Below are positions 1 through 8,113 of a stretch of 14,523 nucleotides of DNA, in pieces (within the stretch, counting starts at the first letter, position 1; each line of letters begins with the position of its first letter). The notes under the pieces are model-generated. The model had not been told where the DNA came from and did no database searches. It saw only the letters and a program-made list of their open reading frames with translations. The translations under genes and the position numbers were made by a program. The DNA comes from DAOTVD01 sp034437075 (lineage in GTDB: Bacteria; Chloroflexota; Anaerolineae; Aggregatilineales; J027), in contig DAOTVD010000370.1 of assembly GCA_034437075.1 (NCBI GenBank), positions 1 to 14,523 on the forward strand, written 5' to 3'.

Positions 1-910
1 GGCCTTCTCCCATCAAAACACAGTGGCCACCCACCCGCACCCGCGAAATCTCGTCGCCCTGGCTGGTGATGGTAATGTGTATCAAACTCGGGCGGCCCAT
101 CTCATAGCCTTGTTCGCTGATAATCTGGACTTGTGGCCCCGTGCTGACCACGCCATGCCGCACCAGATAGCAGCCCAGGGGCCCGCTGGCGGCGCCCGTG
201 GCGGGGTCTTCGGGAATGCCCAGACTGGGCGCGAACATGCGGCTATGCACACTATGCGCGTCATCTTCGGCCTGGGGGGTGAACAAAAATACATCGGGCG
301 CGTCAGTGTCTTTCAGCAGCGCTGACCAGATGTCGTGCCGCAAAACGGCTCGCTTGACGGCATCCAAGCTGCGCAGGGGGATGAACGTAAACGGTACGCC
401 AGTCGAGACGACCTGCACGGGTAAATCGGGGTGTATATCGTCGGCGTCTAACGAAAGCAGCGCCGCCATATCGGCCCGCGCGGCGATGGGGTCTGCGAAA
501 CTGGGCAGCGGTTGTTCCATCGTGATCATCAGATCATCCTGATTGATGCCATACAGCACTTCTACAGGAATCACGCCGACACCTTCATCAAAATGATAGG
601 TATAGGGCGTATTGCGGGTGGGGTTTTCCGGGCCGAGCAACCCCGCTTGCACCAGCGCGAACGCCGCGCCAACGGTCGGATGGCCCGCCATGGGCATCTC
701 GCGGGCGGGGGTGAAAATGCGCAAACGATAATCGCTGGTTTCTTGCAAAGGGGGCAACACAAAAACCGACTCCGAGAGATTGAGTTCTTTGGCTAGGGTC
801 TGCATTATGTCGCCTTCTAGCGCGGAGGCCCCCATGAAAACAGCCAACGGATTGCCGCCAAAGGGTTTATGCGTAAAAACATCGACGAGCGTATAGGCCG
901 CTTCAGCCAT
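1..910 (-). CDS. PhzF-family isomerase/epimerase-like protein (3' end cut by window edge)
   Basis: The frame is open from an ATG at 910 to the left edge, giving 303 residues with no stop, so only a short C-terminal tail can be missing. The N-terminus has the PhzF signature DVFTHKPFGGNPLAV (residues 10-24). The NLSESVFV segment (44-51) places Glu47 where the family's catalytic acid sits. GHPT follows at 76-79, and the second-half motif PEDPATGAASGP lies at 233-244. The RPS...VRVGG ending (273-295) is also typical. PhzF proteins have a two-domain diaminopimelate-epimerase fold. Phenazine PhzF isomerises dihydro-hydroxyanthranilate, but most homologues have unknown substrates and no phenazine genes are present here. 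An AAGGAG ribosome site at 920-925, 9 bases upstream, supports the start. The gene overlaps the acpS stop by 8 bases (ATGGCTGA). Family is certain; substrate unknown. Confidence 0.9.
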   Translation of the reverse strand, partial: MAEAAYTLVDVFTHKPFGGNPLAVFMGASALEGDIMQTLAKELNLSESVFVLPPLQETSDYRLRIFTPAREMPMAGHPTVGAAFALVQAGLLGPENPTRNTPYTYHFDEGVGVIPVEVLYGINQDDLMITMEQPLPSFADPIAARADMAALLSLDADDIHPDLPVQVVSTGVPFTFIPLRSLDAVKRAVLRHDIWSALLKDTDAPDVFLFTPQAEDDAHSVHSRMFAPSLGIPEDPATGAASGPLGCYLVRHGVVSTGPQVQIISEQGYEMGRPSLIHITITSQGDEISRVRVGGHCVLMGEG

Positions 911-1286
911 AATGCGTTTCTCCTTGCAATGCCACCACGAACGCTAACGCCATATCTTGGGTATGGCTGAGCGAAATATCCCAATCCGAGAGGCCCAAAC
1001 GGCGGGCCAGGGTCACGGCTTCGCCATGCAACACCACCCCTGGGCGCCCGCGCGCATCGTTCACGATTTCAATATCCACCCAGCGCACATCCCCGATGCC
1101 GGTGCCCAGGGCTTTGGCGACAGCCTCTTTGGCGGCCAGGCGCGCGCCCAGGCGGCGCGGATGATCGGCACAATACGCGCGTTCGGCAGGGGTGAAGAAA
1201 CGCTTCAGAAAGCGCTCGCCATGCCGCGCGATAGCGCGTTCGATGCGCGCTACTTCGATCATGTCTACACCCGTGCGCAAACCCAT
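903..1286 (-). CDS. acpS: Holo-[acyl-carrier-protein] synthase AcpS
   Basis: AcpS transfers 4'-phosphopantetheine from CoA to the conserved serine of apo-acyl carrier protein, switching on fatty acid synthesis in the cytoplasm. The 127-residue product has the usual length. It shows the N-terminal GVDMIEVARI strand (residues 6-15) with Mg-binding Asp8, the RFFTPAERAYC segment (29-39), and the signature ARLAAKEAVAKALGTG (48-63) with Glu54 and Lys58. The C-terminal DISLSHTQDMALAFVV completes the family pattern. The frame stays open 21 codons further upstream, but that part is a basic, unconserved extension. The ATG at 1286 matches family N-termini and shares its A with the TGA of the upstream M16 gene (TGATG), implying stop-restart coupling. 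It lies between an M16 peptidase subunit and a phzF-like gene and probably depends on the operon promoter. Confidence 0.95.
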   Translation of the reverse strand: MGLRTGVDMIEVARIERAIARHGERFLKRFFTPAERAYCADHPRRLGARLAAKEAVAKALGTGIGDVRWVDIEIVNDARGRPGVVLHGEAVTLARRLGLSDWDISLSHTQDMALAFVVALQGETHYG

Positions 1287-2572
1287 CAGACGAAATCCGC
1301 TGCGATCTCTGGCCCAGCCACACCCAACGCGAACGCATCTGCGCGCCAATAGCGCCGCATAGCGGCTTGCAGGTCCTCCACGGTCAGCGCATGCAGGATG
1401 TCGCCGTACTTTTGCAGGTAATCCAGCCCCAGGCCATAACGTTCCATGCTGACCAAATTGCTGGCCACGCCCGCGTTGCTTTCCAGCATCAGCGGCAAGC
1501 GCCCAGTGAAATTGGCGACATTGTCGGCCAAATCGTCGGGGCTGACAGGCTCGTTCAATACGCGCTCGATTTCCTCGCGGATGCTCGCCACGGCCAGCCT
1601 GACATTCGCCGGACTGACACCCGCCATCACGCGCCAGGCGCCCGGCCCCAATCCGCCCGCCAGATTGCTGTACGAATAGTACGCCAGGCCCTTTTTCTCG
1701 CGAACGTTGGCGCCCAAACGGCCCATCATCCCGAAAACGCCCAGCACATTATTGACCATGCGCGCGGCTTCGTAATCCGCTGCCATGCGCGACGGCCCCG
1801 GCACGCCCAGCACGATGTCACTCTGGGTTTTGCCGGGCAAGACATGCAGGGTATAGCGGATACCATCCAGGGGGGGCACGTCTGGCTGCTGAAAATCGGT
1901 CTGTTGCTCGGCGTTTTCCCAATCGCCCAAGATGGTTTGCAGCGTATGCAGCGCATCTTCGGCGGGCACAGCGCCCACAATGGCGACGATCATCCGCGCA
2001 GGACCATATTGGCGCGTATGAAACGCGCGCAAATCCTCCGTTGTGGGTGCGGCGATACTCTCCGGCTGGCCATCGGGGTCACGCGCGAGGATATGCTCGG
2101 CAGGGTAGGCCAGCCCTCGCCACACCTGACCCGCCATATGACGCGAATTTTGCAGGTTGTAGCGCAGGCTCGTCAGGGCCTCGCCCTTCAGCAATTCGAC
2201 ATGCTCTTTGGGGAAGGTCGGGCGGCGCAGCACCTCGCCGAGCAGTTCTAGCAAGCGCGGCAGGTCTTCGGCCAAAGCTTTGCCCGAAAACGACGCCAGA
2301 TAGCGTCCGCCGTCTACGTCCAGGCTCATACCACTGCTTTCGAGGGTATCGTGCAACGCGCCGAAGGGGTAATTCTGCGTGCCGCGCAAGAGCGCTTCGG
2401 CAGTCAGGCCCGCCAGGCCCGCTTTCTGAGTGGGTTCGAACACCGCGCCGCCAGCAAATGACCCCACCACGACAACCGACCCCGCGTCGAAGTTCTCACG
2501 CGCCAGGGCGATGATGCCGTTGGGTAATTCGCGCCGCAGGATGTCCCCTGGGCCAGGAATGGCGTTAGGCAT
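1286..2572 (-). CDS. M16-family peptidase subunit lacking the zinc motif (R/Y subunit)
   Basis: This is a 428-residue two-domain M16 (insulinase/processing-peptidase-like) protein that has lost the metal site. Where the family has HxxEH, the sequence reads GLAGLTAEALLRGT (residues 52-65), so the three ligands are replaced by Gly55, Ala58 and Glu59. The second-domain signature NVREKKGLAYYSYS (289-302) is intact, with Arg291 and Tyr298. In M16 heterodimers this subunit supplies the Arg/Tyr pair to the active site of a zinc-bearing partner, and the next gene upstream is such a partner. I chose the ATG at 2572, preceded by GAGGTG 4 bases away and overlapping the partner's stop by 8 bases (ATGCCTAA). 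An in-frame ATG at 2590 has no visible ribosome site. No signal peptide is seen, so a cytoplasmic location is likely. The substrate is unknown. Confidence 0.9.
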   Translation of the reverse strand: MPNAIPGPGDILRRELPNGIIALARENFDAGSVVVVGSFAGGAVFEPTQKAGLAGLTAEALLRGTQNYPFGALHDTLESSGMSLDVDGGRYLASFSGKALAEDLPRLLELLGEVLRRPTFPKEHVELLKGEALTSLRYNLQNSRHMAGQVWRGLAYPAEHILARDPDGQPESIAAPTTEDLRAFHTRQYGPARMIVAIVGAVPAEDALHTLQTILGDWENAEQQTDFQQPDVPPLDGIRYTLHVLPGKTQSDIVLGVPGPSRMAADYEAARMVNNVLGVFGMMGRLGANVREKKGLAYYSYSNLAGGLGPGAWRVMAGVSPANVRLAVASIREEIERVLNEPVSPDDLADNVANFTGRLPLMLESNAGVASNLVSMERYGLGLDYLQKYGDILHALTVEDLQAAMRRYWRADAFALGVAGPEIAADFV

Positions 2573-3854
2573 GGGGCACCTCGGCGGCATCTTGCGGGAT
2601 GAAACGGCCCATCGTGCGCTGGTTGCGGCGCAGATACTGCCCCGCCACGCGGTTTACGTCTGCCAGCGTGACGGCTTCTAGGCGGTCTACAAATTCGGTA
2701 AATAGCCGATAATCGCCGAGCATTTCGGCATAGCCCAGCCAACGCGCCTGGCCCGTGGCATTCTCGGTGGCGTAGGCAAACGCCGCGCGGGCTTGTTTTT
2801 TGGCCTTGTCTAGTTCGGCTTGGGTGATGGGATTTTCGGCCAAGCCATCGAGCAAATCATCCAGGGCGGCTTGGGTTTCATCCAGCGTGCGGTCATCGCG
2901 CACGACGACGGTAATGTTATAGCCAAAGGGGTCTTTGCTCATGTACAGATGGCTAGAAATCTCCACCGCCAGCCCAGTCTCTACCAGGCCCTTGTACAGG
3001 CGCGAGGTTTTATGGTCAATATTTCCGCCGCCGGGGCCGCTCGGCCCACCCAGCACACTATCCAGAGCCGTGAAAGCGAACCAGTCGTCATCGGTCACAG
3101 CGGGCGCGCGATAGAGTAGCTCTAAAAATTGGGTGCTACCGGGGCGCTCGACATCCACGCGACGTTCGCCGCTTTGGGGCGGTTCGGCGCGCACGAGGTC
3201 ATCGGGCACATTCCCTTCGGGCAAATCGCCGTACACTTGCTGAATCTGGGCCAGCATATCGGCGCTGTTGAAATCACCGACCGCGACAGCAATGGCGTTA
3301 TTGGGCACGTAAAAGCGCTTGTAGTGGTTAAACAGATCATCGCGGGTCATGGTTTCCAGGTCGGCCATGTCGCCAATAATCATATGGTGATAGGGATGCA
3401 CGCGGAAGGCCGCCGCTTGGACTTCCTCACCCAGCCAGAATAGCGGGTTGTTTTCGGCGCCTTGCCGTTCGGAGATAATCACGGTGCGCTCGGATTCGAC
3501 CTCCTGGGCATCAAACGCGGCGTTCATCATGCGGTCGGCTTCGGCTTCTAGGGCCAAGCCGATGCGGTCGGCGGGCAGGGTTTCGAAATACGCGGTGTAA
3601 TCGAACGAGGTTTGGGCGTTCCAGATGCCGCCGTTGCGCTCGATTTCTTTATCCAGATAGCCGGCTGGGAATTTCTGGGTGCCCTTAAACATCATATGTT
3701 CGACCCAATGCGAGATTCCGGTTTGGCCCGTGTATTCATTACGGCTACCGACGCGGTAGAACACCCACCAACTAATGATCGGTGCGCTATGCGTTTCTTT
3801 CAGCAGAACCACCATGCCATTGTCTAGCACATGGCGGGTGACATCGTGTGCCAT
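2565..3854 (-). CDS. M16-family zinc metallopeptidase, catalytic subunit
   Basis: The 429-residue product has the inverted zinc motif of the M16 family: GISHWVEHMMFKGT (residues 46-59) with ligands His49 and His53 and general base Glu52. The distal glutamate ligand is probably Glu129, in ERTVIISER (122-130). The second domain carries SRLYKGLVETGLAVEI (284-299), where the Arg and Tyr of R...GLAY are both Val (Val291 and Val297). This protein therefore has the metal half of the active site and its neighbour the Arg/Tyr half, the arrangement of bacterial M16 heterodimers. M16 enzymes enclose and cut small unfolded peptides. The ATG at 3854 has GAGGAG at 3862-3867, 7 bases upstream, so I prefer it to an in-frame GTG at 3869. 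One base separates it from the lipoprotein stop. No signal sequence is visible. Confidence 0.95.
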   Translation of the reverse strand: MAHDVTRHVLDNGMVVLLKETHSAPIISWWVFYRVGSRNEYTGQTGISHWVEHMMFKGTQKFPAGYLDKEIERNGGIWNAQTSFDYTAYFETLPADRIGLALEAEADRMMNAAFDAQEVESERTVIISERQGAENNPLFWLGEEVQAAAFRVHPYHHMIIGDMADLETMTRDDLFNHYKRFYVPNNAIAVAVGDFNSADMLAQIQQVYGDLPEGNVPDDLVRAEPPQSGERRVDVERPGSTQFLELLYRAPAVTDDDWFAFTALDSVLGGPSGPGGGNIDHKTSRLYKGLVETGLAVEISSHLYMSKDPFGYNITVVVRDDRTLDETQAALDDLLDGLAENPITQAELDKAKKQARAAFAYATENATGQARWLGYAEMLGDYRLFTEFVDRLEAVTLADVNRVAGQYLRRNQRTMGRFIPQDAAEVPHA

Positions 3855-3855
3855 A

Positions 3856-4785
3856 TCAATTCTCCTCACATTCCGTTAGATCATTCACAACGCGGAACCG
3901 CGCTTCTTGCGTGACGGTCGTGCCCCGCCAGGCGGCCCGGTCAATCAGAAACATGTTGTTCATTTGTTCGTTCAGGCCGTCTTGGTCGTTGTTATACAAA
4001 AAGGTTAGCCAATAGTCCCCCGCCGACAAACCAATGCCGCTGGGCGAAGCAAACGCGGGCGCATCTGGCCCCAGCGACAGCACCCACGAGCCGAGATCAT
4101 CCTCCGAGCGCGTGTAGGTCTGGCCGGATTGCAACTCGACGAACTCATCGCGCCCGGTGGGCTCGCGAGAAGCTAATTGCGGCCCAACGGGGCCGTTGTT
4201 CAGGCTGAACTGCCAGAGCCCATCCGTGTAAAACCAGACGGCCTCGCTACCGAGGTTGGTCAGCGTGACCTCAAAGGGGATGAAATCCTCGGCCAGGAAG
4301 CATTCGGCGGGTAATTCCAGGCGCGCTTGCAAGCTGGTGTTGTCCATTAGGGGCAATAATTCACCCCGATAGATGGAGGTTGGCAGAACTGCGACTTCCT
4401 CGGCAGGCGCGGCGGCTTCGGGCGATTCTTCCGCCTCGGATGTTGCTTCTTCCGCTGCGGGTGTAGCTTCGGGTGTTGATTCTGCTTCAGGCGTCGATTC
4501 CGCCGCCGTTGTCTCTGTTGCGGCGGATTCCTCGGTCGGAACGGCTTCGGCGGTTGCAAGTGCCGTTGCCGCCGGGAGCGGGGCGTTTGCGCTATCGAGC
4601 GGCACCAGTTGCACCGGCTCCGGCGTGACGAAATCCGCCGTTGGGGAAGGCTCCGCGCGTTCGTTAACCGCAATCCGCGAAGGTTCCACGGTAAAAATGG
4701 GGTCAGCGTCCGCGCCATCATCCGCCAGATTACAGGCCGTTAAGCCCAGCATGACCCCTGCAAGCACTAGAATGACGATTCTCAT
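3856..4785 (-). CDS. Stalked lipoprotein with C-terminal beta-rich domain, function unknown
   Basis: From the ATG at 4785 the product is 309 residues. A lipoprotein signal peptide, MRIVILVLAGVMLGLTAC, ends in lipobox Cys18. Residues of roughly 45-135 form a low-complexity Thr/Pro/Glu/Ala/Ser stalk with repeated STPEA and AEE-type units, probably spanning the envelope. The remainder (about 140-309) looks like an Ig-like or BsuPI-like beta domain: IPFEVTLTNLGSEAVWFYTD at about 169-188 matches the look of such domains. Cys162 and Cys306 could form a disulfide. The chosen ATG overlaps the upstream oxidoreductase stop by 4 bases (ATGA). A GTG two codons earlier (4791) is the alternative. I do not recognise a functional family, and the domain comparison is tentative. 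Its operon place, between a lipid/glycan-type oxidoreductase and an M16 pair, suggests an envelope role only by association. Confidence 0.85.
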   Translation of the reverse strand: MRIVILVLAGVMLGLTACNLADDGADADPIFTVEPSRIAVNERAEPSPTADFVTPEPVQLVPLDSANAPLPAATALATAEAVPTEESAATETTAAESTPEAESTPEATPAAEEATSEAEESPEAAAPAEEVAVLPTSIYRGELLPLMDNTSLQARLELPAECFLAEDFIPFEVTLTNLGSEAVWFYTDGLWQFSLNNGPVGPQLASREPTGRDEFVELQSGQTYTRSEDDLGSWVLSLGPDAPAFASPSGIGLSAGDYWLTFLYNNDQDGLNEQMNNMFLIDRAAWRGTTVTQEARFRVVNDLTECEEN

Positions 4786-6098
4786 GGGCACTCATCCAAC
4801 ACTAGGCGCGCGACCCGGCGACCGATTTCCACCGCATAATTCGTGCCCCGGTCCCACGGGTAGACCTGGCTCATGCTGGCCCAGTACAACCCATCGACCG
4901 GGGTGCGCAAGTCGGGGATGTTTTGCGAATGGTTAACCGTCGGCAGGGGTTGCGCATAGGGCGCGCGAAAGACCCAGCGCTTACGAATCCAATCCCGCGA
5001 GAAATCCGGGTTGAAGGTCGTCAGCGGCTCGATGAAGCGTTCGGCTAATTCATCCTCGCTGAGTTGAAAATATTCATGATCCGGCGCGACATAATCGCCC
5101 AGATACACCAGATGATCCCCGCCGAAATATTCCGGCTTCAGATAATTGGTATGCTCCACCAAAGCCAAAAACGGAAAATGACTCGCGGATTTATCCGGCG
5201 TGCTGGCGGGCAAGGTCAGCCAATAGGTGCCGTCCGTTAGCAGTTGCTGCTTTAGGGCCAAGATGACGACCACCGCGCCCATACTGCGCAACGCAGACAC
5301 TTTCTCGGCATAGTCGCCTGTGATGCTCGGCGCGAGTTTCAACAGCAAACGCGGCGAGGTTGTGCTGATGACCGCGTCGAAATGGTGCGTGCTTTCTGGC
5401 GTGGTGAGGGTCATACCGCCCTCGTCGGCTTGCTCGACCCGTACGACGGGCGTCTTTAGGCAGATGTCAACCCCACGCGCGCGCAAGGCCGCGCCGAGGT
5501 CTTCCATAAAGGCTTGGAATCCGCCGATATAGGTGCCGAGTTTGGGCGTGCGGCTGTGCATCCGCGCCCATAACCAGGCCATGTTCACATCTTCGTAAGC
5601 GTGGCCGAATTTGCCGATGAGCGAGGGCTTCCACATCAGTTCGTAGTATTCTTCGCCCATCTTTTCGCGAATCCATTCGGCGGCGGTGTATTGCTCAAGC
5701 GCTTGCCAATTTTTGCGCAAGCGCAAGTAGTAAAACCCCGCCGGGCCATAGCGCAGCTTGGCATACCAAGAGAAAACCGGTACCAACAAGGCACTAAGCG
5801 GATCGTCCATTTGGTAAATGCCGCCCTTCAGCCAGAACGTGCTTTTGGGCCGCAAAAAGATGACCTTGTCGCGCGTGCCGAGTTCGTCGGTCAGGGCCAG
5901 CAAATGCTCATCGGACTGAAACCAATGATGATAGAACTTTTCTAGCGACCAATCCCAAGCATCATCCTTGAAGCCCGCCGCTAGGCCGCCCAGGCGGTCG
6001 CCCGCTTCGAAGACGGTAGCCTGATGACCTTGCTGGGTGACCTCCCAGGCGGCGGCCAAGCCCGCCGCGCCCGCGCCAATGATCCCAATATGAGCCAT
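4782..6098 (-). CDS. FAD-dependent oxidoreductase, HemY/amine-oxidase-like (COG1232 type)
   Basis: The 438-residue protein opens with a Rossmann dinucleotide fold: GIIGAGAAGLAAAW (residues 5-18) holds GxGxxG, Glu31 should bind the FAD ribose, and RLGGLAAGF (35-43) completes the flavin motif. WDWSLEKFYHHWF, in the first 65 residues, and the MWKPSLIGKFG region are typical of HemY-like or desaturase-like proteins that I recall near polysaccharide and polyprenyl-glycan genes, rather than of true protoporphyrinogen oxidases. The C-terminal WASMSQVYPWDRGTNYAVEIG is the usual second FAD contact. No haem genes accompany it. Two bases separate its ATG from the stop of the flippase-like gene, so the two are almost certainly co-expressed. 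A role on an isoprenoid or glycolipid is inference; the reaction is unknown. Phytoene-desaturase-like enzymes are an alternative reading. Confidence 0.85.
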   Translation of the reverse strand: MAHIGIIGAGAAGLAAAWEVTQQGHQATVFEAGDRLGGLAAGFKDDAWDWSLEKFYHHWFQSDEHLLALTDELGTRDKVIFLRPKSTFWLKGGIYQMDDPLSALLVPVFSWYAKLRYGPAGFYYLRLRKNWQALEQYTAAEWIREKMGEEYYELMWKPSLIGKFGHAYEDVNMAWLWARMHSRTPKLGTYIGGFQAFMEDLGAALRARGVDICLKTPVVRVEQADEGGMTLTTPESTHHFDAVISTTSPRLLLKLAPSITGDYAEKVSALRSMGAVVVILALKQQLLTDGTYWLTLPASTPDKSASHFPFLALVEHTNYLKPEYFGGDHLVYLGDYVAPDHEYFQLSEDELAERFIEPLTTFNPDFSRDWIRKRWVFRAPYAQPLPTVNHSQNIPDLRTPVDGLYWASMSQVYPWDRGTNYAVEIGRRVARLVLDECP

Positions 6099-6100
6099 GC

Positions 6101-7111
6101 TTAGGCGCTCGCCTCACTTTCTACGACTTGGCTCGCGCGGCCCAATTCGCGCCATTGCATGCCCTGCTGCCAAAACAACGCCGCGCCCACCAACGTAATC
6201 GGCAACCAGAGCACCATATGCATGACAATCGCATACGCCCCGGCTTGCTCGCCATCCACGCCAAAGGCGGTCAGGGTGAGGACGGCCACGCCGTGGAAGG
6301 TACCCACATAGCCGGGCGTGCTGGGCAAAATGGTCATCAAGTTGGCCAGGCCCACCAGCAGCAAGAGCACCCAAAACGTGAGTTCGAAATCGAAGGCTTG
6401 CAACACGAACCAATAGGTGCTGGCTTCCACCGTCCAACTGGCCAGGGTCGCGAAAGCGGTCAGGGCAAAAAGGCGCGGCTGACGCAACGCCGAGATACCG
6501 CTCATGAAATGCGCAATGAGCGTCAATAGTGGCTCGCGGATTTTGCCGGGGACCAGCAAATTGATCACGGGCGTGTAAACCCGCGCGGCGAGGTCGGGCC
6601 GCAGGGCGAACACCGTAAAAATCCCCAACGCGATGAAGAACAAAGGCGTTGTAACGCGCACGACATTTGTGACCAATGGTTCATCAAATTCCACGAATAG
6701 CAGAGCCACAAATACAAAGCTGAGCATGGCCAGGCCATCAAAAATGCGCTCGATGAGAATGGTCGCCAGGCTGGGCGCATAGGGCACATCATCATTGCGC
6801 TTGAGCAAATACGCACGGATGAATTCGCCGATGCGGGCCGGGTAGATATTGTTGCCCATGTAGCCGATCACGACGACGGTATACAGCTTATTAGGGTGAA
6901 TATCGCGTATAGGATACAGCAAGTAATGCCAGCGCCAAGTGAGGATATACACCGCGATGAAAAATATCACGACCGCAATCAGCAACCAAGCTGCGTTAAT
7001 CTGCGTCAGGATATCCACCAATTCGCTAAAATTCAGCCCCCGAAAGCCGATATAGGCGAATAGCGCGCTAAACATCAGCCCCAGCCCAAAAGTGAACCAA
7101 CGTCGTACCAT
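6101..7111 (-). CDS. Flippase-like / lysylphosphatidylglycerol synthase TM-region family membrane protein
   Basis: The 336-residue product is almost wholly hydrophobic, with about eight membrane segments (for example residues 7-23, 42-58, 126-142, 155-171, 243-262 and 294-312). Family landmarks are NNIYPARIGEFIRAYLL (87-103), ERIFDGLAML (121-130) and LPSTPGYVGTFHGV (262-275), the patterns of the UPF0104/AglD-like family (TIGR00374). Members resemble the membrane half of MprF and are annotated as flippases or uncharacterised lipid transporters. The cytosolic aminoacyltransferase half of MprF is absent, so this is not a lysyl-lipid synthase. The start ATG is 9 bases after the lipA stop, with only a weak ribosome site. 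Coupling to the adjacent FAD oxidoreductase suggests both act on one membrane lipid or lipid-linked glycan, which is an inference from context. Confidence 0.88.
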   Translation of the reverse strand: MVRRWFTFGLGLMFSALFAYIGFRGLNFSELVDILTQINAAWLLIAVVIFFIAVYILTWRWHYLLYPIRDIHPNKLYTVVVIGYMGNNIYPARIGEFIRAYLLKRNDDVPYAPSLATILIERIFDGLAMLSFVFVALLFVEFDEPLVTNVVRVTTPLFFIALGIFTVFALRPDLAARVYTPVINLLVPGKIREPLLTLIAHFMSGISALRQPRLFALTAFATLASWTVEASTYWFVLQAFDFELTFWVLLLLVGLANLMTILPSTPGYVGTFHGVAVLTLTAFGVDGEQAGAYAIVMHMVLWLPITLVGAALFWQQGMQWRELGRASQVVESEASA

Positions 7112-7120
7112 AAATGCGTG

Positions 7121-8113
7121 TTATCCGGCAGTTTCGCCACGCAGGCGAAAATAATCTAGTTGGCTCAGTTGGCGTACTTGCTGGTCGGCCTTATAGCTGC
7201 TGCGCACCAACGGCCCAGACTCCACCCACTTAAAGCCCATGTCTAGGCCCAGGCGCTTGAGTTCGTCGAATTCCTCCGGCGTGTAATAGCGCTCGATGGG
7301 CAAATGCTTACGGCTGGGCTGAAGATATTGGCCGATGGTCAGAATATCAACATTCAGTTCGGCCAAATCGTGCATCACGGCCACGACTTCATCAAAGTCT
7401 TCGCCCAGGCCAACCATGATGCCGCTTTTGGTCAGCACTAGCGGGTCCATGGCTTTGGCGTTGCGCAGGGTCGTCAGCGCCCAGTCGTATTCGTCCTGGG
7501 GCTGCACTTTGCGAAACAAACGCGGCACCGTTTCCACGTTATGGTTCAGAATTTCGGGCTGAGCATCCATGACGATTTGCAGCGCTTGCGGATCGCCTTT
7601 GAAATCTGGGATAAGCACTTCAATGCTGCAACCGGGCTGCAATTTACGAATCGCGCGGATGACCATCGCGAAGATGGGCGCGCCGCCGTCCTGGCGTTCG
7701 TCGCGGTTCACGCTGGTGATGACCACATGCCGCAGATTCATGGCTTGCACGGCGCGCGCAATGCGCATCGGTTCGCCGTAATCCAACGGGGTAGGCATGC
7801 CGGTTTTGATGTCGCAAAAGCCGCAAGAGCGCGTACAGGTATCGCCCATCATGAGGAAAGTGGCCGTGCCGGCATTCCAGCATTCGCCCATGTTGGGGCA
7901 GCGCGCTTCTTCGCAGACGGTATGCAGGGCTTTGCTGCGCATCAGGCCGCGCACATGCTCGTAGGTTTCGCCCGTGGGCGCTTTCACTTTAATCCAGTCT
8001 GGACGCCGAGGCCCAACCCGGCCTTCGGGGTTATGGCGCTCGCTGCCGCGCACCCCATGCCGGGGATTGTTGGCCGCGTCCGGGATTTGATCGGGTTTGA
8101 TCACATTCGACAC
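7121..8113 (-). CDS. lipA: Lipoyl synthase (radical SAM)
   Basis: LipA inserts two sulfur atoms into protein-bound octanoyl groups, making the lipoyl cofactor of pyruvate and 2-oxoglutarate dehydrogenases and glycine cleavage H protein. All signature parts are visible in the 330-residue product. The auxiliary-cluster cysteines lie in CEEARCPNMGEC (Cys67, Cys72, Cys78). The radical-SAM cluster is in CTRSCGFC (Cys93, Cys97, Cys100). TSVNRDERQDGG is the substrate/SAM region, and the C-terminal RSSYKA provides the serine that caps the auxiliary cluster. The first 35 residues are a polar, variable extension. The start is a GTG at 8113 with GGAG 6 bases upstream (8120-8123). It is the first gene of the left operon. 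No lipB or lplA gene is seen nearby, so the octanoyl donor must be encoded elsewhere. Confidence 0.98.
   Translation of the reverse strand: MSNVIKPDQIPDAANNPRHGVRGSERHNPEGRVGPRRPDWIKVKAPTGETYEHVRGLMRSKALHTVCEEARCPNMGECWNAGTATFLMMGDTCTRSCGFCDIKTGMPTPLDYGEPMRIARAVQAMNLRHVVITSVNRDERQDGGAPIFAMVIRAIRKLQPGCSIEVLIPDFKGDPQALQIVMDAQPEILNHNVETVPRLFRKVQPQDEYDWALTTLRNAKAMDPLVLTKSGIMVGLGEDFDEVVAVMHDLAELNVDILTIGQYLQPSRKHLPIERYYTPEEFDELKRLGLDMGFKWVESGPLVRSSYKADQQVRQLSQLDYFRLRGETAG

Noticed and set aside
1..910. Phenazine biosynthesis, because of the PhzF-like gene.
   Set aside because: No other phz gene is present, and PhzF-family proteins are widespread with other or unknown functions.
1286..1349. A longer acpS reaching 21 codons upstream.
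   Set aside because: The extra residues are Arg/Trp-rich and unlike AcpS N-termini. The ATG at 1286 gives the normal length and a TGATG junction.
1367..2251. A 294-codon open frame on the plus strand.
   Set aside because: It lies wholly antisense to the M16 R/Y subunit, and its product is rich in His, Arg and Gln as expected of a shadow frame in GC-rich DNA. It shows no family motif.
4440..4560. A possible repeat array or CRISPR-like periodicity.
   Set aside because: The similar units are imperfect codon repeats for Thr/Pro/Glu/Ala in the lipoprotein stalk, with no fixed spacer length.
4373..4936. A Ser/Ala/Val-rich plus-strand frame of 187 codons.
   Set aside because: It is the complement of the low-complexity lipoprotein stalk, whose codon periodicity keeps the opposite strand open by chance.
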